In this document: positions 62,940 to 64,000 of the stretch, piece after piece | How the letters are laid out: the number at the start of each line of letters is the position of its first letter | How positions within the stretch are numbered: position 1 is the first letter of the stretch | DNA from: Ooceraea biroi | Taxonomy: Eukaryota > Arthropoda > Insecta > Hymenoptera > Formicidae | NCBI RefSeq assembly: GCF_003672135.1 | Contig: NC_039516.1 | Location: 11,143,838 to 11,207,837 of the forward strand | DNA length: 64,000 nucleotides | Direction of reading: 5' to 3' | Made by a program: the position numbers and the translations under genes | Notes under the pieces: model-generated | The model's database searches: none | What the model was told of the DNA's origin: nothing | Seen by the model: only the letters and a program-made list of their open reading frames with translations

Positions 62940-64000
62940 TTTCTCCTTGCTCGCCCTGTCCGTCCGTCTGTCCGTTCGCTTGAAAAATGATTCCATTCTA
63001 GATCGGAGTCGCGCCTCTCGTTTGCATCGATAGCCATCGGCAATCGCGGACGCGAATCCGCGTATATCCTCGCGTTATCCCTCGGCACGAGTTTGTTAAC
63101 TCGACGAGTAATGGCGTCCGTTGCAGAACCTATCCGGCCCAATTTCTCTTCGGCTCGAAGGATTTACGTTCGCGCGGGTCGATTTCCTTTTCGCGGGTTC
63201 CTGCTCCCGTTCGGCCGGAGTTACGACAATGAGCTGTAACGATAAGCGATATTTTACCGCGCTACTTTACCGCGGTATTAATCCGCGAATGAGCTCGCTA
63301 TAAGCGCCTACGTTTGAGTGCGAAAATGTTCTTCTTTTCCTGCCCTGATCATTACGAAAGGTATCCATTTGCGAATAAATCTGGCATCCCGATTGCTCGC
63401 AATTTGGTAGCAGATAAGAACATAATAAGTGAGCATCGGTATGCATTGCGTATCATTCCGGTGCAAATTTATTGGCTTGGATATTCTGTCTCTAACAGAA
63501 AGAGAATGAAACGACCACGAAATCAATCCCGAGATTAATTCATTCTTGCGGGCCACCTTGTTAGCGCGAGCTCGCCATGCAGTGCCTAATTAATTTTTGC
63601 TTAACTCCGGTGCATCTGGAAAGTTAAAAAATATTCCGTCCTCGATTCGAGTGAAGTGAAGTTGCTTAGCTGGTAGATATCGCGATCGATCGCAATATGT
63701 CCATGATGTTCTCAACATCCGTATCGCATCGATCGGAAATTAAGCGTCGCATTTATTCTGCGCGCCATTAGTTTTGCACTCGTGCGTAAGTCATGTAACT
63801 CAAAGTTAGCAATTAAGTCCGTTATCTCGACGAGATATCGAAAATATGTCTCTCCGAATTTTAAATCGATCAGCATTAAAAATAATACGAACGAGAATCC
63901 GCTTGCTTCCCGCTCGTATCTCGAAGATCAGTGCATTATAGAAGTTATTATAGATTACAGAACTTTGATTTTCTTAAGCGAAACTTAACTCTACTTATAT

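Larger units (their letters stand above)
56218..64000. other. No gene recognised; probably ss intron
   Basis: If the ss gene continues rightward this is intron DNA. It holds microsatellites, two 15-bp palindromes (56746-56760 and 56866-56880), a perfect hairpin (60144-60178) and a CpG-rich stretch (about 58060-58330). Long GC-rich frames (57224-57745 plus) lack domains. I looked for PAS motifs in both strands and saw none. Confidence 0.5.

Overview
This is a window of nuclear DNA from an insect, probably a hymenopteran such as an ant. Reasons: CpG-rich unique DNA alternating with AT-rich patches, many (GA)n/(CT)n microsatellites, several mariner-type transposons with TA target duplications, a eukaryotic tRNA-Asp gene with a pol III terminator, and one GT-AG-bounded coding exon encoding the bHLH domain of the aryl hydrocarbon receptor/Spineless family. 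The order is inferred from composition and transposon content and is not proven.

The window is gene-poor. The only confidently host-coding sequence is the ss/AHR bHLH exon at 54202-54392 (+). I cannot find the short exon encoding the N-terminus upstream, or the PAS exons downstream. Much of the window may therefore be intronic or regulatory DNA of that locus. A tRNA-Asp(GTC) gene lies at 6868-6939 (-).

The rest of what can be read is mobile DNA. Three full-length but broken mariners lie at 1753-3052, 40037-41322 and 54963-56215. A related Tc1/mariner-type element at 21338-22861 has a transposase that appears to carry a 96-nt intron. Two 680-bp copies (28153-28832, 37138-37817) of a non-autonomous element have 151-bp inverted arms and fuse the two ends of a transposase. 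A 2.5-kb element (27435-29956) has perfect 29-bp inverted repeats and carries a broken multi-exon THAP-domain gene; one 680-bp element is nested in its intron. There is also a weak hAT-like candidate (26012-26376) and an RTE-like retroposon tail with a tandem repeat (48220-48794). All six Tc1/mariner-type copies are read from the minus strand, opposite to the ss exon.

The most striking structure with no name is a giant hairpin at 33478-34190: arms of 307 and 308 bp, about 98% complementary, around a 98-nt loop. It could be a hairpin-RNA (endo-siRNA) locus or a foldback element. Other points for follow-up are a diverged duplicated non-coding block (52115-52204 and 52863-52947) and a perfect 15-bp stem at 60144-60178.

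Most long open frames in GC-rich stretches look like chance ORFs and are not annotated.
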